A stretch of DNA of 7,002 nt from an uncultured Eubacterium sp. (GTDB lineage: Bacteria; Bacillota_A; Clostridia; Lachnospirales; Lachnospiraceae): positions 1-7,002 of the forward strand of contig CANTHI010000197.1 in assembly GCA_947653505.1 (NCBI GenBank), given 5' to 3'. Made by a program: the position numbers and the translations under genes. This document shows, piece by piece, positions 1 through 5,771 of the stretch. The notes under the pieces were generated by a model. The model was not told the DNA's origin, did no database searches, and saw only the letters and a program-made list of their open reading frames with translations. Position 1 is the stretch's first letter. Each line of letters begins with the position of its first letter.

Positions 1-63
1 TGCAGGTCTATTCAGGCAACTTCCTCGACGGCACCGCCACAGGCAAGAAAGGGATGACTTACC
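1..63 (+). other. Upstream flank; possible partial coding end, unassigned
   Basis: In related flagellar operons the gene before flbD is the hook gene flgE, whose protein usually ends in a recognisable helix close to LKR. None of the three forward frames shows that here. Frame 1 stops at 55-57 and frame 2 stops at 65-67, overlapping the flbD ATG. Frame 3 is open from position 3 to a stop at 105-107 and reads QVYSGNFLDGTATGKKG at its start. Its codons mostly end in C or G (aac, ttc, gac, ggc, acc), as in highly expressed genes. The first 53 bases are 58 percent G+C, clearly richer than flbD. The piece could be part of a highly expressed flagellar gene, or foreign sequence joined at a contig end. 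I do not assign a function. The flbD Shine-Dalgarno (AAAGGG, 48-53) lies inside it. Confidence 0.3.
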
Positions 64-282
64 ATGATAGAAGTAACAAGACTGAACGATACAAAACTGT
101 TAATTAATTCCGATCAGATTGAATTCGTAGAAGAGACGCCGGATACCGTCATTTCATTTCTATCCGGTAAAAAAATTATTGTAAAAGAAAGTAGACAAGA
201 GATACAAAATCTAGTAATATTATATAGAAGAAAAATATTAAATGATTGTCTAATATTCCGTAATCAGGTACAGGAAGTCTAG
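64..282 (+). CDS. flbD: FlbD/SwrD family flagellar protein
   Basis: This 72-residue protein belongs to the small FlbD (SwrD) family found next to motA in Firmicute and spirochete flagellar operons. In Bacillus subtilis SwrD is linked to flagellar power through the stators; the mechanism is not settled, and applying that role here is inference. The family signature is clear: MIEVTRLND at the N-terminus, then TPDTVISFLSGKK at about 25-37, VKES at 40-43 and a basic YRRKI near 54-58. A tail of about 14 residues (59-72) goes past the usual family core. No membrane segment is seen. The ATG follows AAAGGG (48-53) by 10 bases. Bases 180-260 are noticeably AT-rich compared with the rest of the operon. 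The motA start is 53 bases downstream, so co-transcription is expected. Confidence 0.93.
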   Translation: MIEVTRLNDTKLLINSDQIEFVEETPDTVISFLSGKKIIVKESRQEIQNLVILYRRKILNDCLIFRNQVQEV

Positions 283-323
283 CCGTACATAAGGAGTGTT
301 ATACAAGAGAAAAATTTATTGGC

Positions 324-329
324 AGGTGA
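324..329 (+). promoter_or_regulatory. Shine-Dalgarno fixing the TTG start of motA
   Basis: AGGTGA sits 6 bases before the TTG at 336. A TGA at 327-329 is in frame with motA, so the reading frame cannot start further upstream. There is no ATG at the expected N-terminus, so the TTG start is well supported. A stronger AAGGAG at 291-296 has no start codon at a usable distance. Confidence 0.8.
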
Positions 330-335
330 AAAAAA

Positions 336-1154
336 TTGGATATAGCAACTTTGTTAGGACTGGTAATTGGTATTCTCATGATGATCTTTGGTATGACGTT
401 TAATACCGATCTGGGGACGTTCCAGTTTAATGTCATTACGGAATCATTTATTGATATTCCCTCAGTACTTATTACACTTGGTGGTTCTTTGTGTGGTGTT
501 ATCGGATGTAATAAGCTGCCGGATACGATTAATTCCTTTAAGGCGTTTGCGCTGACGTTCAAACAGCCGCAGGCAGATGCCGCGGAGGCAATCCGCAATA
601 TTATCAGTATGTCGAATATAGCCAGAAAAGAAGGTCTGCTTGCACTGGAAGAAGCAGCAAACGGCGTAGAAGACGAATTTTTGAAAAAAGGAATTATGCT
701 TGTTGTCGATGGTACGGATCCGGAGCTGGTGCGCGGGATTTTGGAGACTGATCTAAGCTGTATTGAGACAAGACATAAAACAGTTATTGCTTTTTATGAA
801 AAGTGGGGAGCGTTAGGCCCTGCCTGGGGTATGATCGGTACGCTGATCGGTCTGATCAAGATGTTAAAAGACTTAAGTGATCCTTCTTCTATCGGGCCAA
901 ACATGGCGGTTGCGTTGCTGACGACGTTCTACGGGTCCGTAATCGCAAACTGGCTGTGTGATCCTACAGCATCCAAGCTGAAAGTCAACAACGATCTGGA
1001 AATGATGGTGAAAGAAATTACTGTAGAAGGTTTATTATCGATACAGGCAGGTGAAAATCCGCGTGTTATTGAAGAAAAATTGAAATCATTCCTGGCTCCG
1101 TCAGCGCGTGAAGAGCTTAGCGGCGGTGGCCCAGGCGGCGGAGGCGGTGAATAA
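336..1154 (+). CDS. motA: Flagellar motor stator protein MotA
   Basis: MotA is the inner-membrane stator subunit that, with MotB, couples ion flow to rotor torque. The 272-residue product begins at TTG and reads MDIATLLGLVIG, the usual MotA start. Four membrane segments are visible, at about 1-22, 40-57, 157-177 and 188-208. The cytoplasmic loop carries R97 and E105 in ARKEGLLALEE; their 8-residue spacing matches the rotor-interacting R90/E98 pair of Escherichia coli MotA. P162 in GPAWGMIGTLIGLI and P210 near the end of segment 4 are at the positions of the conserved channel prolines. The C-terminus is an unusual glycine tail, GGGPGGGGGE, whose codons also contain the motB ribosome binding site. 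Only 2 bases separate its stop from motB, as expected for co-translated stator partners. Whether protons or sodium drive it cannot be read from sequence alone. Confidence 0.96.
   Translation: MDIATLLGLVIGILMMIFGMTFNTDLGTFQFNVITESFIDIPSVLITLGGSLCGVIGCNKLPDTINSFKAFALTFKQPQADAAEAIRNIISMSNIARKEGLLALEEAANGVEDEFLKKGIMLVVDGTDPELVRGILETDLSCIETRHKTVIAFYEKWGALGPAWGMIGTLIGLIKMLKDLSDPSSIGPNMAVALLTTFYGSVIANWLCDPTASKLKVNNDLEMMVKEITVEGLLSIQAGENPRVIEEKLKSFLAPSAREELSGGGPGGGGGE
1140..1144 (+). promoter_or_regulatory. motB Shine-Dalgarno inside the motA glycine codons
   Basis: GGAGG, formed by glycine codons at the very end of motA, lies 12 bases before the motB ATG at 1157. The spacing is a little long, but no other purine-rich site is nearer. 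The 2-base gap between genes also suggests translational coupling. Confidence 0.55.
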
Positions 1155-1156
1155 GA

Positions 1157-2134
1157 ATGGCAAGACAAAAACAGGAAGAACCACCAAAAGGCTCGCCGGC
1201 GTGGATGGCTACGTTTAGCGATCTGATGAACCTGCTGTTATGCTTTTTCGTACTGTTGTTCTCCATGTCATCGGTAGATGAAGAGAAGTTTGAAGCGCTG
1301 ATTGCGTCCCTGCAGAGCCAGTACAGTATTTTAAAGGGCGGAGGCTCTTCGGTCGGTGAAGGAAAGATGGTGTCGGCAGGCATTAACCAGATGCAGAAAT
1401 TTGATGTTTATTTCAATCCGAAAAATACAAGCTCCGGCGACGGCAAGTCTGACGCGGAGAAAAAGGATATCCTGCATACGCTGGCAGACGACGATGGCGC
1501 CAATCATTATCCAGAAGAAGGCTTTGCAAATTCTGATGGACAAAAAGAAGGCATTGAAGCAGCGCGCGATCAGGATTCCAATAAGGTGGCAGGGACAGAA
1601 AATGACCAGATGACCGAAAAAGAAGCCATTGATCTTGTCGAAGAAGCGGAGATCAAAGAGTCGGAGCAGATGGCGGAAAAAGTAGACCGGATGCTGCAAA
1701 AATATGGCATTCAGGATATGGTGCAGGTAGATTTTAACGGGCAGTATGTGGCAATGACGTTAAACGGCGCGATTTTGTTTGCGTCCGGTTCGTCTGATCT
1801 GGCTGAAGAGGCAAAGCCGCTCGTAGATAAAATCGGAAAGATTCTGCAAAAATTTAAAAGCAATATGATCGAAATTGAAGGGCATACGGACAATGTTCCG
1901 GTCCACAACGCCAGATTTGCGGATAATAATGTGCTCTCGATGTACCGTGCGCTGTCCGTGGCGGATTATCTGCGCTCGTCCACGCATCTGAATCCTGCGA
2001 ATCTGAAGTCTTCCGGACGCGGGGATTATGTACCGGTAGCTGATAATGGAACGCCGGAGGGACGCGCGCAAAACCGCAGGGTGGAGATCAAGGTATTTAA
2101 TTCATATAATTCGGATCATGTTGAAGAAAAGTAA
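1157..2134 (+). CDS. motB: Flagellar motor stator protein MotB
   Basis: MotB anchors the stator to peptidoglycan and carries the ion-binding aspartate. The 325-residue product has a short cytoplasmic N-terminus and a single membrane helix at about 20-38 (FSDLMNLLLCFFVLLFSMSS). D22 is at the position of the essential ion-carrying aspartate (D32 in Escherichia coli). An amphipathic stretch just after the helix (about 41-57) fits the plug region. The C-terminal OmpA-like peptidoglycan-binding domain covers about 188-315, with EGHTDNVPV at 241-249 and QNRRVEI at 305-311. Between them lies a long, polar, acidic linker: residues 91-180 contain 26 Asp/Glu against 10 Lys/Arg. The protein is therefore longer than Bacillus subtilis MotB (about 260) and slightly longer than the Escherichia coli protein (308). 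It pairs with the adjacent motA product. Confidence 0.96.
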   Translation: MARQKQEEPPKGSPAWMATFSDLMNLLLCFFVLLFSMSSVDEEKFEALIASLQSQYSILKGGGSSVGEGKMVSAGINQMQKFDVYFNPKNTSSGDGKSDAEKKDILHTLADDDGANHYPEEGFANSDGQKEGIEAARDQDSNKVAGTENDQMTEKEAIDLVEEAEIKESEQMAEKVDRMLQKYGIQDMVQVDFNGQYVAMTLNGAILFASGSSDLAEEAKPLVDKIGKILQKFKSNMIEIEGHTDNVPVHNARFADNNVLSMYRALSVADYLRSSTHLNPANLKSSGRGDYVPVADNGTPEGRAQNRRVEIKVFNSYNSDHVEEK

Positions 2135-2149
2135 AGGATGGGATAACAG

Positions 2150-2674
2150 ATGAAAAAGAATTTAATGTCTGTATTGATTATGGCACTCGTATTTGTGAAT
2201 GTAGTGCTTTCAGCGGTCATTATGATGACGCTGGTGCCGACCGCGAAGCAGTCGAACAAGCTGATTACGGAAGTCTGTACGGCGATTAAGCTGGAGCTGG
2301 AAAGCGGCAAGGTCTATAATGGAAATACCATTCCGATCGATCAGACGGATATGGTGCTGATTACAGGAGACGATGTCCAGACATTTACCCTGAAACGGGG
2401 AGCGGACAATGAAGATCATTATGTCGTTACCAAAGTATCCGCGGTATTGAACAAGCTGGATACCGATTATGAAACAAAGAAGGGTCAGATTGAAGGCAGG
2501 GAAGCCCTGCTGCAGGAGATCGTGATTAATACCTTTTTGAGATATACCTATGATGAAATCCGTACGGATGAAGGACAGGAAGAAATCCGCAGTGATATTT
2601 TAGATCAGATGCAGGAGCTTTTTGATTCTGACTTTATCATTGCCATTACCTTCTCAGAGACAAATTATCAGTAA
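2150..2674 (+). CDS. fliL: Flagellar basal body-associated protein FliL
   Basis: FliL is a single-pass membrane protein around the basal body that contacts the stator and supports motor function. The 174-residue product has a short basic N-terminus (MKKN), one membrane helix at about 5-29 and a long extracytoplasmic domain. The C-terminal part shows the family pattern: a conserved helix with RSDILDQMQELF (147-158) followed by a closing strand, IIAITFSETNYQ. Overall sequence conservation in FliL is low, so the call also rests on position between motB and fliM, which is the usual Firmicute order. The ATG follows AAAGGATGGGA, which begins within the motB stop region, 15 bases after the end of motB. 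Length is within the family range. Confidence 0.88.
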   Translation: MKKNLMSVLIMALVFVNVVLSAVIMMTLVPTAKQSNKLITEVCTAIKLELESGKVYNGNTIPIDQTDMVLITGDDVQTFTLKRGADNEDHYVVTKVSAVLNKLDTDYETKKGQIEGREALLQEIVINTFLRYTYDEIRTDEGQEEIRSDILDQMQELFDSDFIIAITFSETNYQ

Positions 2675-2696
2675 AAGTTAGAATAAAACAAATGAC

Positions 2697-2705
2697 AGGT
2701 GGTGA
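2697..2705 (+). promoter_or_regulatory. Shine-Dalgarno selecting the fliM ATG
   Basis: AGGTGGTGA lies 5 bases before the ATG at 2711. A GTG at 2699 is in the same frame but falls inside this site, so it is not the start. Starting at 2711 gives the canonical FliM N-terminus. Confidence 0.85.
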
Positions 2706-2710
2706 GATTC

Positions 2711-3688
2711 ATGGCTGATGTTTTGTCTCAGAGTGAGATAGATAATCTGCTCAAAGCGCTCAGCAGCGGCGAAGTCGATGTAGATGAGATGAAGGATACG
2801 GAAGAGAAGCCAGTCAAGAATTATGACTTTGCAAGACCTTCCAAATTTTCAAAAGAACATCTGCGGACACTGGAAATTATTTTTGAGCATTACGGACGTC
2901 TGCTGTCTACGAATCTTCCTGTGTATCTGCGAAAAAATATACAGGTGGAGGTCGTTAATTCAGAAGCTGTTACGTATTCGGAATTTGCAAATTCGCTTTC
3001 GAATCCCATGCTTCTTGGGGTAATTAATTTTGCACCTTTAAAAGGAAATATTCTGCTGGAGATGGCTACGAATATTGGTTATGCGATGGTCGACCGGATG
3101 CTGGGAGGTCTTGGGGAACCATTGGCAAAGGCGAGGGAGTTTTCCGAGATTGAGCTTTTGATTATCGAGAGACTTTTGACGGTCTGTGTCAATCTGCTGC
3201 GGGAGCCGTGGAAAAATGTCGTGGAGCTGACGCCCCGGCTGGAGCGTATCGAGACAAACTCACAGTTTGCGCAGATTATTTCACCAAGCGAAATGATCGC
3301 GATCGTTACGATCAATATTAAGATTGGTGAAGTGGAAGGTCTTATGAATGTCTGTCTTCCTTATATTACACTCGATCTGGTCATGGATAAGCTCAATACA
3401 AAGTTCTGGTATTCCAGCCAGCAGGAAAAAGAAGAGATTTCTTACAGCAATATGGTAGAAAATCTGCTGGAAAAAGCGCCGATACCTGTCAAAGCGGTTT
3501 TGGGCACCAGCTCTTTTGCAATCAGTGATTTTGCGGGGCTGCGGCCAGGCGATATCATCCGCCTGGATACAAAGGTAGAAGATGAGCTGAGCATTTACGT
3601 TGGAAGTATGAGAAAGTTCACTGCGTTGCCTGGTGTGTCGGGTGATAACTATGCAGTCAGGGTAACGTCAATTATAAGAGAGGAATAG
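2711..3688 (+). CDS. fliM: Flagellar motor switch protein FliM
   Basis: FliM is the C-ring component that receives phosphorylated CheY and sets the direction of rotation. The 325-residue product begins MADVLSQSEIDNLL; the EIDNLL peptide (9-14) is the conserved CheY-P-binding motif. A flexible linker follows to about residue 40. The middle CheC/FliG-binding domain spans about 41-235 and carries the GGLG motif at 132-135 within DRMLGGLGEPL. The C-terminal SpoA-type domain that packs against FliN/FliY spans about 250-325 (PIPVKAVLG, LRPGDIIRLD, VTSIIREE). Length and domain order are normal. The stop is 8 bases before fliY, and the end of fliM supplies that gene's ribosome binding site. Confidence 0.97.
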   Translation: MADVLSQSEIDNLLKALSSGEVDVDEMKDTEEKPVKNYDFARPSKFSKEHLRTLEIIFEHYGRLLSTNLPVYLRKNIQVEVVNSEAVTYSEFANSLSNPMLLGVINFAPLKGNILLEMATNIGYAMVDRMLGGLGEPLAKAREFSEIELLIIERLLTVCVNLLREPWKNVVELTPRLERIETNSQFAQIISPSEMIAIVTINIKIGEVEGLMNVCLPYITLDLVMDKLNTKFWYSSQQEKEEISYSNMVENLLEKAPIPVKAVLGTSSFAISDFAGLRPGDIIRLDTKVEDELSIYVGSMRKFTALPGVSGDNYAVRVTSIIREE

Positions 3689-3696
3689 AGTAGATT

Positions 3697-4863
3697 ATGG
3701 ATGGAGTATTGTCACAGGAGGAAATCACAGCGCTTTTGCAGAATGGCGGAGATGCAGCCGGCGCTGGGGCGCCTGCCGCAGGCAGCGATCAGATCACTGC
3801 GGATGAATGTGATACAATTGGTGAGATTGCGAATATCAGTATGGGTACAGCGGCGACGACATTGTTTTCACTCGTAAACCATAAAGTAGACATATCCACT
3901 CCGGTCGTATCGATGGCGAAATGGGAAGACATCGTGAGCCAGTATGAAAGACCGTGTGTATTTATCCGGATCGCTTATACCGTAGGACTGGATGGCAGCA
4001 ATCTTTTAGTATTAAAGGAACAGGATGTAAAGGTTATTACCGATCTTATGATGGGTGGTGACGGCACAAATACAGAAGTGGAGCTGGGCGAGCTGCATTT
4101 AAGCGCGATCAGCGAAGCGATGAATCAGATGATGGGATCGGCAGCCACGTCATTATCCTCGATGCTGGACAAGACGATTGATATCAGCCCTCCGGAAGCG
4201 AATCTGATTGATCTGACGGACAGTCTGGATGAAAAAGAGATTGATGAATTTTTAACCGGAGATTTTATCAAGATTTCATTTAAGATGGAAATCGGAGATC
4301 TGGTAGACAGTACGATTATGCAGCTGTATCCGATCTCATTTGCAAAGGAGATGTGTGAAAGCATCAAGACGAATATGTCAAAAGATCTGGAAGAGGCTAC
4401 GCCGCCTCCATCACCTGCCCCGGCCGTAGCGCCGCAGCAGCCGCAGGCACAGCCGATGCAGGCGCAGCCAATGATGCAGCAGCCGATGATGCAGATGGAT
4501 CCGTCGATGATGGGCCAGCCAATGATGCAGCAGCCGATGATGGGCCAGCCAATGATGCAGCAGCCGGTCAATGTCCAGCAGGCACAGTTCCAGAGCTTTT
4601 CCGGCGATTTTAATCCGGCGATTTTCCAGAAAGAAAATATCGATCTGATTATGGATGTCCCGCTGGAGGTTACGGTAGAGCTGGGGCGGACGACAAAATC
4701 CATACAGGAGATCCTTGATTTTGCACCAGGTACGATTATTGAGCTGGATAAGATTGCGGGCGAGCCGATTGACATTCTTGTAAATGGAAAGTATGTCGCA
4801 AAAGGCGAGGTAGTAGTCATCGAAGAAAGTTTTGGTGTAAGAATTACAGAAATTATAAAATAA
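3697..4863 (+). CDS. fliY: Motor switch phosphatase FliY (CheC-like plus FliN domain)
   Basis: FliY replaces FliN in Firmicute switches and removes phosphate from CheY-P at the motor. The 388-residue product starts MDGVLSQEEITALL, a second CheY-binding peptide resembling that of FliM. The CheC-like region (about 33-230) holds two complete phosphatase motifs of the form D/S-x3-E-x2-N-x22-P. The first is D39, E43, N46, P69; the second is S136, E140, N143, P166. Both sites therefore look active. A linker rich in Pro, Gln and Met (about 234-292) contains the repeat MMGQPMMQQP. The C-terminal FliN/SpoA domain is about 314-388, starting NIDLIMDVPLEVTVELGRT. The likely ribosome binding site is AGAGGAA at 3679-3685, overlapping the end of fliM. 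No terminator follows; the gap to cheY carries a promoter instead. Confidence 0.95.
   Translation: MDGVLSQEEITALLQNGGDAAGAGAPAAGSDQITADECDTIGEIANISMGTAATTLFSLVNHKVDISTPVVSMAKWEDIVSQYERPCVFIRIAYTVGLDGSNLLVLKEQDVKVITDLMMGGDGTNTEVELGELHLSAISEAMNQMMGSAATSLSSMLDKTIDISPPEANLIDLTDSLDEKEIDEFLTGDFIKISFKMEIGDLVDSTIMQLYPISFAKEMCESIKTNMSKDLEEATPPPSPAPAVAPQQPQAQPMQAQPMMQQPMMQMDPSMMGQPMMQQPMMGQPMMQQPVNVQQAQFQSFSGDFNPAIFQKENIDLIMDVPLEVTVELGRTTKSIQEILDFAPGTIIELDKIAGEPIDILVNGKYVAKGEVVVIEESFGVRITEIIK
4505..4566 (+). repeat. 30-base tandem repeat in the fliY linker
   Basis: The 62 bases have perfect 30-base periodicity, just over two copies, encoding the decapeptide MMGQPMMQQP in frame. A decayed third copy is visible upstream at about 4463-4492. 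Because the unit is a multiple of three, loss or gain of a copy would change only linker length and leave both flanking domains in frame. Confidence 0.9.
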
Positions 4864-4903
4864 TTGCTAATACTTATTGTTTTATGTTATAATATGTTAT
4901 AAT
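4864..4903 (+). promoter_or_regulatory. Sigma-A-like promoter with two tandem extended -10 boxes
   Basis: TTGCTA (4864-4869) and a perfect TATAAT (4888-4893) are 18 bases apart, and the -10 is preceded by TGT, making it an extended -10. The 10-base unit TATGTTATAA is repeated in tandem (4883-4902). This creates a second TGT-TATAAT with its -10 at 4898-4903. Transcripts would begin near 4900 or 4910, giving cheY an untranslated leader of about 100 bases. It lies directly behind the fliY stop and would allow cheY-fliOPQR to be transcribed apart from the upstream genes. The call rests on motif match only; AT-rich gaps can give such matches by chance, but the spacing and the perfect hexamers are good. 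Confidence 0.6.
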
Positions 4904-4913
4904 AAATAAAAGA

Positions 4914-4970
4914 ATCTCTGAAAGGAGCAAAATCCTTTTTATATAAGGAAGATCCTTCACATATAGAGAT
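4914..4970 (+). ncRNA. Candidate structured leader RNA of cheY
   Basis: Three nested complementary pairs are visible. An outer stem pairs ATCTCT (4914-4919) with AGAGAT (4965-4970). It encloses one hairpin, AAAGGA (4921-4926) with TCCTTT (4933-4938), and a second, AAGGA (4945-4949) with TCCTT (4953-4957). Short ATAT tracts (4941-4944 and 4961-4964) could lengthen the second hairpin. TCCTT (4933-4937) can instead pair with AAGGA (4945-4949), so two exclusive folds exist. The element begins where the predicted transcript would start and ends about 22 bases before the cheY ribosome binding site. I recognise no known riboswitch class in it. The stems are short, so it may be coincidental. Confidence 0.35.
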
Positions 4971-4992
4971 AAAACAATCATATTAGAAAAAT

Positions 4993-5000
4993 AAGGGAGA
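4993..5000 (+). promoter_or_regulatory. Shine-Dalgarno selecting the cheY ATG at 5010
   Basis: AAGGGAGA ends immediately before an ATG at 5001 and 9 bases before the in-frame ATG at 5010. Only the latter has workable spacing, and it gives the canonical start MAKKVLICDD. Confidence 0.85.
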
Positions 5001-5009
5001 ATGTATATT

Positions 5010-5372
5010 ATGGCAAAGAAAGTATTAATTTGTGATGACGCAGCATTTATGAGAATGATGATCAAGGACATTTTATCCAAAAACGGCTATGAGATTGCCG
5101 GAGAAGCCGAAAATGGCGTAAAGGCAGTTGAAAAATATAATGAGACAAAGCCGGATCTCGTTCTGATGGATATTACCATGCCGGAAATGGATGGTATTCA
5201 GGCATTAAAGGCGATTAAAGAGCTGGATGCGGGTGCCTGTGTCATTATGTGTTCTGCGATGGGGCAGCAGGCGATGGTTATTGAAGCCATTCAGTCTGGG
5301 GCAAAAGACTTTATTGTAAAGCCGTTTCAGGCAGAGCGTGTATTGGAAGCTGTGAAAAAAGTAGTTGGCTAG
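5010..5372 (+). CDS. cheY: Chemotaxis response regulator CheY
   Basis: CheY is the single-domain receiver that is phosphorylated by CheA and binds the switch proteins FliM and FliY. The 120-residue product has all receiver hallmarks. The acidic pair is D9/D10 and the phospho-acceptor is D54 in LMDITMPEMDG. The switch hydroxyl residue is S82 in CSAMGQQAM, and the conserved lysine is K104 in FIVKPF. The sequence closely resembles the Thermotoga/Firmicute CheY type, which also has 120 residues and serine at the switch position, rather than the enterobacterial type. There is no output domain, as expected. The gene lies behind its own predicted promoter and leader, next to fliY, whose product can dephosphorylate it. 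The stop is followed almost at once by fliO. Confidence 0.97.
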   Translation: MAKKVLICDDAAFMRMMIKDILSKNGYEIAGEAENGVKAVEKYNETKPDLVLMDITMPEMDGIQALKAIKELDAGACVIMCSAMGQQAMVIEAIQSGAKDFIVKPFQAERVLEAVKKVVG

Positions 5373-5373
5373 G

Positions 5374-5757
5374 ATGATGCTTACGGCTACAGCTGCCTCC
5401 ACGCTGCGCAGTCTGGGACAGCTGGTCTGGGTTCTGATGCTGTTTGTTCTTGTATTGCTGCTTACTTTGCTGACAACACGCTGGATTGCAAAGTATCAGC
5501 AGGGACAGCTTCACAATCAGAATCTAAAGCTTTTAGAAACGTTAAGGGTTTCAACGAATGGATACATACAGATTATTAAAGCAGGAGATGTATACCTTGT
5601 CATAGCAGTAAGCAAAGATCATATTGAAAAGCTGGCTGAGATACCAAAAGAGCAGCTGCATGCAGATGCTGCGGAACCGACAGGGCAGAAGATAGACATG
5701 GCTGAAAGTTTCCATGACATTCTTGACAAAGTAAAACATCATCTTCCAAAAAAGTAA
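5374..5757 (+). CDS. fliO: Flagellar biosynthesis protein FliO (FliZ-like)
   Basis: FliO is a small membrane protein that helps assemble the FliP ring of the export gate. Starting at the ATG at 5374, one base after the cheY stop, the product is 127 residues. It has one membrane helix at about 14-37 (LGQLVWVLMLFVLVLLLTLL), a basic stretch and a cytoplasmic FliO domain at about 49-90. The pattern LKLLETLRVSTNGYIQIIKAG...YLVIAVS matches the family's strand-rich core. The C-terminus (91-127) is polar and variable. A TTG at 5365 and a second ATG at 5377 are alternative starts. No good Shine-Dalgarno precedes any of them; only AGG at 5371-5373 touches the ATG, so translation is probably coupled to cheY. 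FliO proteins are poorly conserved; position before fliP supports the call. Confidence 0.85.
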   Translation: MMLTATAASTLRSLGQLVWVLMLFVLVLLLTLLTTRWIAKYQQGQLHNQNLKLLETLRVSTNGYIQIIKAGDVYLVIAVSKDHIEKLAEIPKEQLHADAAEPTGQKIDMAESFHDILDKVKHHLPKK

Positions 5758-5771
5758 GGCAGATTGTAAGA

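Noticed and set aside
1356..1613. Plus-strand 85-codon frame overlapping motB
   Set aside because: It lies out of frame within the MotB linker and has no ribosome binding site or family resemblance.
2699..2710. GTG at 2699 as the fliM start
   Set aside because: It lies inside the Shine-Dalgarno sequence of the ATG at 2711 and would add four residues (MVRF) absent from FliM proteins.
4125..4820. Long minus-strand open frame opposite fliY, rich in Cys, Ile and Gly
   Set aside because: It is opposite a clear FliY, its repetitive composition mirrors the Met/Gln/Pro repeat, and it resembles no family.
4921..4944. Intrinsic terminator after fliY (AAAGGA/TCCTTT hairpin followed by T-rich bases)
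   Set aside because: The stem is only six weak pairs and the T-run merges with the stem. It lies downstream of the predicted promoter, so it fits better as part of the cheY leader; weak attenuation cannot be excluded.
4864..5009. Cyclic di-GMP riboswitch before cheY
   Set aside because: Such riboswitches occur near clostridial flagellar operons, but the gap is short and shows none of the conserved GEMM core motifs I would expect.
5001..5009. ATG at 5001 as the cheY start
   Set aside because: It directly abuts the Shine-Dalgarno with no spacer; the ATG at 5010 has good spacing and gives the canonical N-terminus.
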